Source: Pleodorina starrii
Lineage: Eukaryota > Chlorophyta > Chlorophyceae > Chlamydomonadales > Volvocaceae
DNA length: 64,000 bases
Direction of reading: 5' to 3'
Assembly (NCBI GenBank): GCA_030267565.1
Contig: BRXU01000018.1
Coordinates: forward strand, 496,001-560,000
Below, in pieces: positions 42,764-54,671 of the stretch. A model generated the notes under the pieces. The model ran no database searches, had not been told where the DNA came from, and saw nothing but the letters and a program-made list of their open reading frames with translations. Made by a program: the position numbers and the translations under genes. The first letter of the stretch is position 1, and each line of letters starts with the position of its first letter.

Positions 42764-45700
42764 TCAAACCCTCCGAATCGACACGTAGGGGTTGTGCGGC
42801 GCGGGGCCGCGACACGAGCCCCCCGCTGCCACCATTGCTGCTGCCGCCCACCGGCCCATGTCTGCCCGAAGGGCTGCCGCAGCGGCTGCCTCCGCCTCCG
42901 CCTCCGCCGTCAACGAGCCGCCGGGCAACGAGGAAAGCGGCAGCGGCGGCGGCGGCGGCGGCGGCACGGAAGGCGCCTCCGCCGCCTGTCGCCTCGGCGC
43001 AGGCGCCTGTCTCCAGGGAGGCCAAGCCAGGCCGATGGCGTCCTCGCTGAACCCCTCACCGTCATTACTCGAGCCGCCTGCCGCCTGCGGGCTCTCCAGC
43101 CCCACCGACTCCTCCAGCACGGCTTCGCTGTTGCCCGACGCCATCAGCTGCCGCCCCAGTCCTCCGGACACCCTCCGCCGCTGCAGCTGCTGCTGTTGCT
43201 GCTGCTGTTGCTGCTGGTTGCCGCGCGAAGTCGCCACCGCCGCCGCCGCCGACGGCGACGGCAGCTGCCCTGGCGTGATGTTCCCGTTGCCGAACAGCTG
43301 CTGAAGCGTGCCGCCGGCGTCGCGGTTGAGCCCCCGGGTCGAGGACATGATCGTGGAGCCGGAGATCATGGGGTCGATCGCCGCCTCGATTTCCATACTG
43401 AGCCTGCACGTCTCGCAGATCCCGCAGCCAGCGCCGCCGCCCGTGCTGCCAAAGGTAAACGCCGGCGCCGCCGCCGCGCCGCCGCCGCCGCCGCTGCAGT
43501 ACATGCAGGGCCCGCAGCTGCCGCCTGCGGCGGCGGCGGCGGCGCCGCCGCCGCCGCTGGCGGCGGCGCCGCCGCCAGCCATCAGCACCGCGTGCCGCAG
43601 CAGACTGCTGTGGCCAGGCTCCTCCGACCCGCCGCTGGTCCAGTTGCGGAAGTGTCGGGCATCAGCGGCGGCGGCCAGGGGACCACAGCCTGCCCGGCCG
43701 CCGCCGCCGCCGCCGCCAACACCGCTGCTGCTGCTGCCGGCATCCACCAAGCTCATCTCCACCGGGACCTCCGCACCGAAATGCTTCGCGCGCGCCCTCG
43801 GGGCCTGACCTCCCACATCGCAGCGATGACCCCGAGGGAAACCGCTAGGCACGCGACCGGCGCTGCCGCTGCCGCCGCCGCCGCCGCCGGGGCGCAGGCC
43901 GAGACTGAGTCGCTCCGCCAGGCCGACGGCGGCGGTGGCGGCGGCGGCAGCGACAGCAGCGACGACATCCGAGCGCCCGACGGCGTCTGAGGCGCAAGGG
44001 CCGCTGCCGGCGCTGCCACATGCCGAGATGGCCGCAGCCTCACGCAGCAACAGCGGCAGCAGGTGGCAGCGCCCGGAGTCGGTGGTGTCCCTGAGGGGCA
44101 CCAGGCCCGGCCAGGGCAGGGCAGGGCAGGGCAGGGAAGAGCAGGGAAGAGCAGGCAAGGGCAGGCAAGGGCAGGCAAGGGCAGGCAAGGGCAGGGCAGG
44201 GCAGGGCAGGGCAGGGCAGGGCAGGGCAGGGCAGGGCAGGGCAGGGCAGGGCAGGGCAGGGCAGGGCAGGGCAGGGCAGGGCAGGGCAGGGCAGGGCAGG
44301 GCAGGGCAGGGCAGGGCAGGGCAGGGCAGGGCAGGGCAGGGCAGGGCAGGGCAGGGCAGGGCAGGGCAGGCAAGGGCAGGGCAGACACGCGGGCAGCAGT
44401 AAGGCTCGTCGAGGGAATGGCGGCAGGGAGGCGGTGGGTGTGGGTGTTTGGAATTGGGTGTGCAGGCGCCTTTTGAGGGCGTGTGTGCAGGTGTGAGGTG
44501 TGTGTGCAGGTGTGAGGTGTGTGTGCAGGCGTGGGGTGTGATGTGTGCAGGCGCGGGGCGCCCCCGAGCCCCGACCTGACGACGACGACCGGCGGCCCCC
44601 TCTCCCTTTTCCCCCTTCTTTGTAGCAGTGCACTACTTGGCACAATGACACTGCGAAAGAGAAACTGCAAAGACACCACCACAAGAAGAAAGAAAAAACA
44701 ACCACACTGCGGAAGAGCAGGAGCAGGAGCAGGAGGAGGAGCAACGCTGCTGCCCCCAACGCTGCGCTGCGCTGCAAGACTACCGGTACCGGTACTCGGG
44801 AGCCGCCCCCTCGAGAGGCCACCCAGGAACCCCCCTCACCTCATCATCCCCTCCGCCGACAGCGCTGTCGAATCGGGCGGCGCGGGCCGCAGCGGGCTCG
44901 GGCGCCCCGCCTGGCCCAGGCCCGGCCCCGCGGTGCTGCGCCGCCGCGGCGGCGCCCTGCTGGCCGCTGCGATCTCCCCTGGACGCCGCCCCGCCGCCGC
45001 CCACGACCGCCGCTCCCCCAGCAGTACCAGCCGCTGCCCCTGCTGCTGCTGCTGCCTCTGCCCCTGCCCCTGCTGCTGCTGCATCCGCCGCTTCTGCGGC
45101 AAGCCCCGCTGCTGCTGCCGCTGACCCTCCTGCTGCCGAATCAGCTCCTGCTGCTGCCGCTGCCGCTGCTGTGGCATCGCCGCCTCGCTGCCGCTGCCGC
45201 TGCCAGCCGTCAGCCGCTCCGATGGACCACCCACCCCTGCCGCCGCCGCCGCCGCCGCGCCCACCGGACCGCCATTAGCAATGCCACCCTCGTCGTCGTC
45301 GTCGCTGTCGGTTGGACCCACCATCACCTCCTCCTCCTCCTCCACGACCGCCTCCTGCGTGTTCCCCTGCCCCTCTACGATCGCCATCAGGCGCCTGGCC
45401 TGTCGGAGAGCCTCCGCCGGCTGCCCCCCGGCGCCAGCCGCTGTAGCAGCAACAACAGCGGCAGCAGCAGCAGCAGCGCCCCAGCCTGAAACGGCGGCGG
45501 CGCCGCCGCCGCCGCCGCCTGCGGCGGCGGCGACCGGCCTCGGAGGCACCGATCCGGCACCGCCCCGCCCCACCGCCGCCGCCGCCGCTGCCGCTGCCGT
45601 CTCAGGCGGTAACGCAGGGGGCAGCGCCCCCGTCTCAGGCGCTGCGATCGGCACCGAAGACAGCTGAGCTGCAAAGGCGGCCGACGGGACGACGGACGAC

Positions 45701-48700
45701 GACGCGGCGGTGACGGCGCCACGCCTCTGCCCCCGCCCATGGCCCAGGACCGCGCCGCACGCCGGTGGCGGCGGCAGCAGCGCCGCCTCCGCCGGTGCCG
45801 CTGCCGAGGCAGCCTCACCCGACGTTCCTGCTGCTGCTGCTGCTGTGGCGGCGGCGGCGGCGGTGACAGCGGCGCCCACGCATCTCCTCACCGTCGCCGC
45901 CACCGCCGCCGGCCCCGCGGCGGCGCCTGCTGCTGCTGCGTCCCAGGGCTGTTGCGCAGCCTGCTCCAACAACCGCAACATACCCGAGTGCTGGTTGCGG
46001 CTCTGACTGGGACTGTTGCTCCTGCCGCCGCCGCCGCCGCCGCTGCAGAGCGCGGAGCTGACGCTGTCGTGCGGCGGCGCGCCCGCCGCCGCCGCCGCCG
46101 CCCACGCGCTCTGGTTTACAACCACCTTCACGATTGGCCGCCCGCGCTGCGGCGCCTGCTGCTGCTGCAGTTGGTGCTGCTGCTGCTGCTGCTGCTCCCG
46201 CGCCGGCGGCGGCGGGCTGAGCCCGCCGCCGCCGTCAGTCGCCAAATCGACAATCGCGACGTCGCGGACGGCCGCGACGGCGGGGCTGGCCGCGGCGGGG
46301 GCCATGCCGGTGGCAGTGCTTGGAGGCGGTGAGGCGGTGCGTTCTCCCGAGCAGGAGCAGGGGCACGGGCCTCGTTGCTGGGGTTGGGGCGGGTGTGGTC
46401 CTGACAGGCGCAGGAGCTCGCCGGAGGGGATGGCGGGCAGCGGGTAGGTCAGAGTGCAGGGCGCCCGTATGGGTGGCGGCAGGGGCGCCGCGGGTGTGAG
46501 GCCGCCGCCGCCGCCGGCGGCGGCGTCGGAGGCGGCGGCGTTGACGTCAAGCACCGCGGGGCCGGGCGTGTGCCAAAGCGACGCCAACTCCACATAGCCG
46601 CCGCCGCCGCCGCCGCTGGCGGCGGCGGCGCCGACAGCGGCGGCAGCATTGGCAAGAGGGGCTTGTGGTACAGCAGCGGTGACGGCGGCGGCGGCGGCGG
46701 CGGCGCCGCCGCCGCCGCCCGCCCCCCTCGCCGCCATCGTCATGTCCCTCCAGCGGCGGAACACGCCGATGATCTGGCGGAAGCTGGGTCGCTGCGCGGG
46801 GTCCGGGTGCCAGCAGTCTGACGTGACATGACATGACATCACACACACACACACACACACACGCACAGCGGCACGCGAGGGGGGGGGAGAGGGGAGGGGA
46901 CAGGGGACTCAAACAACAGATCTCGATCCAGAACCAGAACCAGATCCAGAGATACGAGATCCCGCCCGCGATTCTCTCCGCTTCCCGGGTGCTTCGGGCG
47001 CATGCGGGGTTTGTGTGTGGGGGGGGGGGGGGGTGCGGAGCGTCGCTCGCGGATGCCCCCCGCTTCCCACGCTTCCCCCGCCTCGTCGCCCCCGCCGCCT
47101 CATCCACACCACCCCCCTGAACCCCCCCCCCACCACCCCCACCTCGGCTTTCCGCTCACCCTGCATGAGGGCATACACCGGATGCGGACAGCTCACGGGC
47201 CGCGGCAGCATGTCGCCGCCCACGATCGCAGCGGCGGCCTGCGGGCGGTTACCGTAGTTGGTAGTACGGGCACGGTTGGTTGGTTCAGTTGGTCGGTTGG
47301 TTCAGACGCACCCCTGCTCTTACAACGGAACGTGTAACTTTGTGTGGCTGAGTTCCACGGATCTGGATCTAGCTCTGGATCTGGGGCTTCGTCGGCCCTT
47401 TTCACCTTCCCCCCCCACCGAAGGCCCGCCGAGCGGTCCCCCGCGCCATCCTGCTTGCTCCCATCTTGCTGCCCGAGAGGACGCAGACCCAACACGTCAC
47501 GCCACGTCACATCACGGCCACAGCGCCACACACTCTCCCCGCTCCTCCTGTTGCATCTCACCAAAGGACGCCCATGGGTGGATGTCAGGGAAGGCCCGCC
47601 TCGTATTCATCCATGCGATACGGTACACAGACACGCACAGAGGACACACACACGCACAGACACGCCGCACGCAGGCGATCGAGCGATCGAGTGCGAGTTC
47701 TTCCTCACCTCGACGTCCGGGCGGTTGGCGTACGGCTCCGCGCCGTTGCTGAAGATCTCCCACATGGTGACGCCGTACGAATACACTGCACGACGATACG
47801 ACACATCAGCGATCACACCCCAGATTGGAGACCGGAAGTGGGTCGGGCTGCGTTGCATTGCGCAACGCCAGCGCCAGCGCGGCTGTGTATGTGTGGGTCG
47901 GGCGGCTCCGGCTCCGAGCCCTGCTACGGCTACGGCTGATGCTGCTGGCACGGCACGAGGCACGATGCATGAGCCCCGCTACTGGCACCGCCGGCCGCCG
48001 CCGCCGCCGCGTCCCGCGACCGGGCACAGCACACGCCGCGGCAGCAGCAGCAGCAGCCCCAACCCAGCCCGAAGCCAACCCAAGCCCAGCCCAGCCCAAC
48101 GCATGCATGTATGCACGTGGACAAGTGCACAATGCGCCGCGCCGCGCCACCACCCCAACCCCACCCCGCCCCACCCCAGAACCCGAAACCCTTACCCCCG
48201 ACCCGCGACCCACCATCCGACTTTTCCGACCAGCCGCCCCCGCTCCGCAGTACCTCCGGCGCGCTCCAACGCACCGGCACCAAATAGCCGCCGGGTCCCT
48301 GCCGCTGCCTCCGCAGCGCCCGCCCCTGCCCCCGCTGCTGCTGCGGCAGCTCCGTGGCTGTGTCGCAGCAGCTGTCGACCCGCGTCGGCGCGTCGGCCGG
48401 GGAGGGGGCGGGGGTCGGGGCGGGGGCGGCGAGGCCGTCGCTGGCTGGCCCGGCGTCCGGGCGGGCCTGGTGCGTCTCTGGGTCGGGCGAGACCCTTGCC
48501 AGGCCAAAGTCTGAAACCTGCGGCCGGCAGGCCACGGGCAAGGGCGGATGAGAAGGCCTGCAACCCGCCCCCCGCGCTCTCCCTCTCCCTCTGCCTCTCC
48601 CACCCCTCCCTCTCTCTCCTGTACACACACCACAAGCCTCCCCTCCCTCGCGCACCCCCTCACCCTTTCCTGACGTGCACAAAGACCCCCTCCCGCACCT

Positions 48701-50418
48701 CACCTCACCTTCACCTCACCCCCCCTCCCTCTCCCCCTCCCCCTCCCCCTCCAACCCCTCCCTCCCTCCGCACCCCCCTCCCCTCCCCTCACCTTGACAT
48801 GCACCGGCTCCAGGGACTGCACCAGTATGTTCCTCGCCGCCAGGTCCCGGTGCAGCACCTCCTCCCCCGCCAGCTCAGACATGGCGTGGCAGATCTGCTC
48901 GCACATCAGCAGCTTGCAGCGGTTTCGGAGCTGCCGCCCGAACTGACCCAGCACGCGGTCCAGCGAGCCAAAGGGCACCAGCTCCACAATACAGTACTCG
49001 TTGCCGCGACGATCGGTGGACCAGCTGGGGGGAGGGTTTTAGGGTTTTAGGGCTTTAGGGTTTTAAGGTTTTTTAGGGTTTTAGGGTTTTAAGGTTTTGA
49101 GGTTTTGAGGTTTTTTCATACACGCGCACGCACACACACTCACCGGTAGAATTGCACGAGGTTGGGGTGCGCTCCAAGTCGCTGCATGAGCCGCGCCTCC
49201 GTCACCAGGCCACCGCGCCTGCGGATCGGCGGGGACAGCAGCAGCAGCAGCCTCGGGGCTTAGGGCAGGGGTTGGGAGAGGAAGCTGGATGGCGGGGTTG
49301 GTGGAGGTCTGGAGCGGAAGCTGGACAGCGGGTTTCTTGGCACGCCTCGGCGTCACGGGCTCCAGGCGAGTAGCAGGGTTGGGGTAAGGAAAATGTTAAA
49401 AGAGGAATCGCAGCGAAGGAACGGAGGTGACGGACCGGGGGGTGGGGTGGGGCAGCAAGGGGGGCGGGGGCGAAAAGGGAAGGGGGGAAAGGGGGAGGGG
49501 AAGGGAGCGGTCGTGTGCATGAAGGATTTGCGCGTGGGGGGGCAGGCGCGAGAGAGGGGGCAATGGGAGTGCGAAGACAACAGTTGTGGGGGCGGGTTAG
49601 GCGAGGGCGGCAGGAGGGCGACAGGCGGGGAACGGCAAGACGGAGGGAAGGGAGTTTGGGCTGGTGTTGGCTGCGGTGGGCCGCCAACGGCCGCCGCGGG
49701 TGGTGGCGGCACGTTAAGAGAGGCGTCAGGAAGTAAGGGAGGGCTGGGTTGGAAGCTGTTGCAGTCATTGGTGGGGTCGTGAGAAGCTGGCACGGTCATC
49801 AATGTGTTCACGGCGGTCACGAGTACGGCCTCTGCGATCGCGGGGTCAACGCCCCCGCTCGCCCGCTGTGACCCAGAGCGCGGGACTTGCCTCATTGCAA
49901 CGATTGCCACGTTCGTGTTATTCCATTTGCCGCGGTATACCTGCGTTTGATTTGAGGTCGGGGGCGGGTTCGGAGGGCACTTGTGACTCGGCGCTCTGGC
50001 CAAGTCCCGCCATGCCCCGCGCCCGACGCCCGGTCTGGGTTCGGCACCGACCGACCTGCTTGAAACTGCCTTTGCCAATTAAAGCGTGAAAGGTTAGATC
50101 CGAGAATGGTACCATGAGCTTAGACTGAAGTGTTGACGACTCCGAAGGCGCCGAGCGTACGCTGCTTGGACTGACACGGGCTGACGCTGTGGAAGCGTAC
50201 AGCGAATTACGATTATTATGGTTTAAATTGATACGAAAACTTGAGAACAATCCGCGTATCTGCAGCTGGAAATAAGCACCTGTCGGCTCCGGCTGCAGTT
50301 GGTCCTTCTGCTGCAGGGGCGATTCGTCCTGAGCTGCTGCATCGTGCAGTGCGGATGCTTTCGAGCGCACTCCACCACAACAGAGCCGGGAAAGACGTGC
50401 GTGGAGCTTTGGCCACAT
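42764..50418 (-). CDS. tyrosine-kinase-like protein kinase with relocated (WNK-like) lysine and long disordered tail
   Basis: Nine exons with consistent phases: 50418-50056, 49940-49891, 49218-49144, 49024-48793, 48517-48214, 47785-47709, 47238-47160, 46817-44840, 44090-42764 (1,494 residues; the first ATG is provisional). The glycine loop is GKGSFK (residues 115-120). Strand 3 reads NVAIVAM, with Val135 where VAIK has Lys. TEARLMQRLG gives the helix-C Glu, HRDLAARN (221-228) the catalytic loop, DFG 243-245 the metal site and SAPE 325-328 the end of an unusually long, Pro/Gln-rich activation segment. DVYSYGVTMWEI and CWHPDPAQRPSF complete the C-lobe. The tail is Ala/Gly/Gln-rich and contains CGPCMYC and CGICETC Cys clusters. 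Intron 2 uses a GC donor. The substrate and any extracellular region are unknown. Confidence 0.85.
44110..44385 (+). repeat. GGGCA pentanucleotide satellite in the last kinase intron
   Basis: About 50 units of GGGCA (CCCTG on the gene's strand), with GGCAAGGGCA variants at both ends. It lies in the intron 44091-44839. All three frames are open, so the Leu-Pro-Cys-Pro-Ala or Gly-Arg-Ala-Gly-Gln open frames here are artefacts. Confidence 0.95.
46841..46862 (+). repeat. CA dinucleotide microsatellite in a kinase intron
   Basis: Eleven AC units in the intron between exons 7 and 8 of the kinase gene. Confidence 0.9.
49027..49112 (-). repeat. CCCTAAAA telomere-like tract before a kinase acceptor
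   Basis: On the gene's strand, at least six CCCTAAAA-type units fill most of the short intron 49143-49025 and run up to the CCCCCCAG acceptor. Confidence 0.85.
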
Positions 50419-53170
50419 GCGTTTAGGCCAGGAAGAAAGGACACTGGCGCCTCGTGCACGGTAAGAATTGGGACAGAATTGCGGCTGAAGCGGTCATGGT
50501 GTGAATTGCGAGCTGTTACATGTTGGAGCCGGTGCTTGTATTGTCGTCGGGCTAGCTCTTCAGGGCTCTACTGTATGGACGAACGACTGGAAAAGAGATT
50601 CCACGCCGCACATTACGCCTGATGATTTGTTTAATCTACAGAAATACACGAGCCCAGCCTTGTCGTGCGGCATAACATAGTTGAGGCACGGAAACCTGTC
50701 GCTGTTTACGAACGTACAGTCTTTGCTCGGATGTCGGACCGTCCTGATCAACCGCAGAGCGCAGACGACCGCGTTCCGTACTTCTGTTCCAGCGCGCATG
50801 TGGCAAGAATTGTGAAGTTGCCACCAACGATCAGAACTGTTATCATAAGCATGCGTTGCTGGATGCCGGTGCAATCCTGTCGTGATTCAGTCTTGCTTGT
50901 TCAAGACCCCTTGACGCCCAATACAGCAAGCGTGCAGCATTTGCGAACAGAATTATGGAAATCCTTTGAGTTGGTGCAGAATTCTAACGAGGTCTGTAGC
51001 CAGTGGCCATTATTGCTAGTTTGCGCGAACGGAATGTCCCAGCTGCCAGCTTCCAGGTTAAAAGTTCGTTACCATCGGACAATGCACGTTGTGGGTGGAC
51101 TCAAATGCACACTGCATCACAAAATTTTATAAGAAAGAACAACGTCAATGGGCCGTCAGTGCGTGGGCTGTTGCTGGACAAGTGCAAACTTCGAACGTCG
51201 ACGGGACGTACCTTCCCCCTACCTGCCACAGCAACCAAATCCCGTGCATTGCACTCGCGGCGATCAGTGCAGAGGCGCGCATCAAAGACTTGTGGAATCG
51301 ACGTGCGAGATTATTATCCAATTTAGCTACGATCGAGCGGTACAAGTAACCAATGGACCGCCACAGCCTTCCGATCAGCAAGCAAGCAGCAAACACGCGT
51401 AGCTGCTGCAAAGCCGTGCTCACGCGGCATCCTGCCACGTGCCACCACATGGCTCCACGCAGGCCCCCGACAAGGCACGGATCTGGGTAGTGCCCCTCTC
51501 GGGTTTGTAAGTTAACATCAACGGGGCGCGAAGGGGTCATCCGCCCACACTTCGGTGACATCATGCCACCGTATAGCTGGGGGGGCTGAGGGGCTGCTGC
51601 CTGTTCAGGACGTGCCCTTGCGGCGGGGAGGTTGTCCACCATCGTGGGGTGCGGCACGTCCCACGCATCACCTACCTTCGATTTGGTGGGCTCACCGGGC
51701 TGCAGATTGGGCGATGACACCGGCACACCGCGGTTGTGTAGGGCAACCGCGTCATGGAAGGATCTCCTACAGGGATGCTGTTGCAAGGCCCGTGTCCGCG
51801 CGAGCCTGTGACCGCACAAGCCTCCGCACAACGTTCGTGCATGTGTGTGTTGGGGGGGGGCGGGGGGCCACGGGGCGCGGGGGGTAATCCGCATCCTGTG
51901 TGTGAGGAGGCCTATACGACAGGGGGCGTCGTGAAGAGTGATGTCACACTGAGGGGGCGCAATCTAACCCGTTTGTAATATGTTGGTTGGCACTGAGACC
52001 AATGTGACAGGATTAACCAGAGTTATGAGTTTTGTCATGTCAGAGTACGGCAGTACGACAGTTCGAAAAATCAAGCAACGCCGGAGAGAAATAATGGGTT
52101 TTCATCGTTAGTTGTTACACTATGCCCGCGCCAATAACGGACACACTCGGATGAACGGGAAAGGGATATCGGCGGCGTTGTCCCGTTGCCGGCGTGAGCA
52201 CGATGAGTACATGATGGCGATTGAGGCTGTTGTCTAAGGGTTGCCGTACGTGGGTGCGACAACCCTTTCCTGAGCACGTACAGCCCTGTTGGGCAGGCGC
52301 ACGTGTCAGTGGGAAGCCTGCCTGCAACGCGGGCGCTTTGTGTTGCAGAGCGTTCCATGGTAGTTGTGCTCCAAGTCTGGGCCCCCATTGGTCGAAGGGA
52401 CGCAGTTGGCAGATAGTGATCAGGACGGAGTGTTACGGACCTTACCTAACTCAAGGTTTGTACCAGTTATCCGGGTGTCAGCGGCGGTGAAGAGTGGCGG
52501 GGAGGTTGGCGGGGCTGCGGCAGCGGCGAGAGCGGCGCTTATTACGACGTGAAATGTGATATTGGGCGTTGAATTGGATTGTAAGCTGCTTGCATGGGTG
52601 ATGTATTTATACCCGGGTGGGGAGAGGCTCAGAGTCAGGAGCTGCGAGCCTGCGACCTGATGTCGGACGGGTGTGCCCGGTAGCAAAGGTAGCAACTGCT
52701 TCCACGTGCGGCCTCCGGCACCCATCGAGGAAGCGCCGAAGAGCTGTAATAAAAAACGAATTGAAAGAATGGCAATGGAAATATTTCGATGTATTTACTG
52801 CAGCTTGCGTTGACGCCCATTTCGGGCAACGGGGTAGTTTTCTCCGTACGTCGCTCGGCCAACCGGGTACGGTGGCTCATAAGTCTGTGAGCTTTTGCAA
52901 CAGCGAAGCCAAGAGCTATAATTACACGTGTGCATGTAAACGCCCCTCGAAACTTTATGGCCGTTTGATAAATAACCCTTTCCCACCTCCTTTCGTTGTG
53001 GTATGAGAATACGCCCAGTTTGGCTGTACGCATGACAAGAAGCTGTTGAGCTAGGGCCAGTTCGCTGGTCACTTTGCTGTGAACCAGTTGAGTTCAGCGG
53101 GCGGCCAGTAAGGGCTACAGCAGGAGACAGCCGCTCCGGACGACGCTGTTCGAAGGCTCGAGGGGTCACC
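50419..53170. other. spacer between divergently oriented kinase and casein kinase 1 genes
   Basis: It should contain both promoters. Upstream exons of the minus-strand kinase may lie here but were not resolved. A 249-codon minus frame (51145-51894) and an 86-codon plus frame (51089-51349) overlap each other and match nothing recognised. A hairpin with 8-bp stem (52236-52243 with 52260-52267) is present. Confidence 0.45.
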
Positions 53171-54671
53171 ATGAATGAGACAATCGTTGGCGGGAAATAC
53201 AGGCTTGGAAGGAAGCTTGGTGGTGGCTCTTTTGGCGAAATCTTCCTAGGTGTGCACCTCGTAGCAAGGCATGTCTGGTCCAAGGGAAGCCTTGGCTTAC
53301 CCCTCCTGCACACGGTGTGCAGGAACAAACCTCCAGACTGGAGAGGAAGTTGGAGTAAAGCTGGTGCGTGTCGTTTCCCTATTGTGCGCGCGGGTGTGAG
53401 TTGATATGGCGCAACCGGGACACCATCGTTTCGCACGCAGGAACCAGTCAAAGCTCGACACCCGCAGCTTCTGTATGAGTCCAAGCTCTACAAGATTCTT
53501 CAAGGCGGCGGTGGGTGGAGGTCACAGCGGCACACCAGCTTGTGGCGTCCTTGCATCCAAATGGACTCGCCTTATTTAGCCTATTCACCCCATCTTTGCA
53601 GTCGGCATCCCAAACCTGCGTTGGTATGGCATCGAGGGCGAGTACAACGTCATGGTCATCGACCTGTTGGGGCCAAGCCTGGAGGACCTGTTCAACTTCT
53701 GCGGGAGGAAATTCAGCGTGAAGACGGTGCTGATGCTGGCCGATCAAATGATCTCCCGCGTCGAGTACCTGCACTCGCGGAGTTTCATCCATCGCGACAT
53801 AAAGCCGGACAACTTCCTAATGGGGCTTGGCAAGCGTGCCAACCAGGTTAATATAATCGACTTCGGTCTCGCTAAGAAGTACCGGGACCCCAAGACGCAT
53901 CAGCACATCCCATACTGCGAAAACAAGAACCTGACGGGGACGGCACGCTACGCAAGCGTCAACACGCACATGGGCATCGAGCAGAGCCGGCGGGACGACT
54001 TGGAGTCGTTGGGTTACGTCTTCATGTACTTCCTGCGGGGCAGCTTGCCGTGGCAGGGGTTGCAGGCGGCAACGAAGAAGCAGAAGTACGAGAAAATCAG
54101 CGAGAAGAAGATGAAAACCCCCTTTGAGGTGCTGTGCAAGGGGTTTCCCCAGGAGTTCGTGCTGTACTTCCAGTACGTGCGTGCCCAGCGCTTCGAGGAG
54201 AAGCCCGATTACGCGTACCTGCGGCGGCTCTTCCGCGACCTGTTTGCGAAGGAGGGTGAGTGTGTGGGGGGAGGGGGGTGGGGAGCTGCACAACCTCCGC
54301 CATGGACAGCAGAACGCCCTGCAACAGGAGCGCATCCGCGTGGGGCAGTACGGACGCTGCTTGGTACCTGTTGGGCTTGACTTTGCTCCCGTGGGTTGTG
54401 GTCCGGCACGCGGCGAAGCGCAGCCCACACCGTACGAGTTCCTGAGCTGCATCATGGCACGTCTTGAAGCCCCGCCGCGCGCTCCGTTACCATCGGACTG
54501 GACCCGGCAGGCTGGACCTGGGACTACGTCTTTGACTGGACGATCCTCAAGTACCAGCGCTCCGCGAACGGCAACGTGGAGCGGCCAGTCGCACTGCCAG
54601 ACGCCACAGCGGCGCGGCCAGCGGCGTTGCAGGAGAACGCGGAGGCGGGCGGCTCGCGAGTGCGGCGGTGA
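53171..54671 (+). CDS. casein kinase 1 (CK1-family Ser/Thr protein kinase)
   Basis: Exons 53171-53249, 53323-53363, 53441-53510, 53602-54255 and 54511-54671 give 334 residues with all phases consistent. The protein starts [20 protein letters not shown] (glycine loop about 17-22). Lys39 is in VGVKL, the catalytic loop HRDIKPDNF at 127-135 and DFG at 150-152. CK1-specific features are [29 protein letters not shown] cut short in the usual way (SIN in place of APE), PWQGL, and the C-terminal [14 protein letters not shown]1 kinases are monomeric, prefer primed or acidic sites, and act in vesicle traffic, circadian and flagellar processes in algae. The length is normal for the compact plant/algal form, with only a 45-residue tail. 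Nothing is broken. Confidence 0.95.

Noticed and set aside
44040..44822. Open frames encoding LPCPALPC or GRAGQ repeats
   Set aside because: They arise from the GGGCA satellite, open in all frames and located in a kinase intron.
49353..49890. Pro-rich continuation of kinase exon 2
   Set aside because: Reading through gives low-complexity sequence that breaks the kinase fold between strand 3 and helix C, while the GC-AG splice restores it in phase.
51145..51894. 249-codon minus-strand frame as an upstream exon of the kinase or a separate gene
   Set aside because: It contains a hydrophobic patch but no recognisable domain and could not be joined in phase to the kinase exon; left unassigned.
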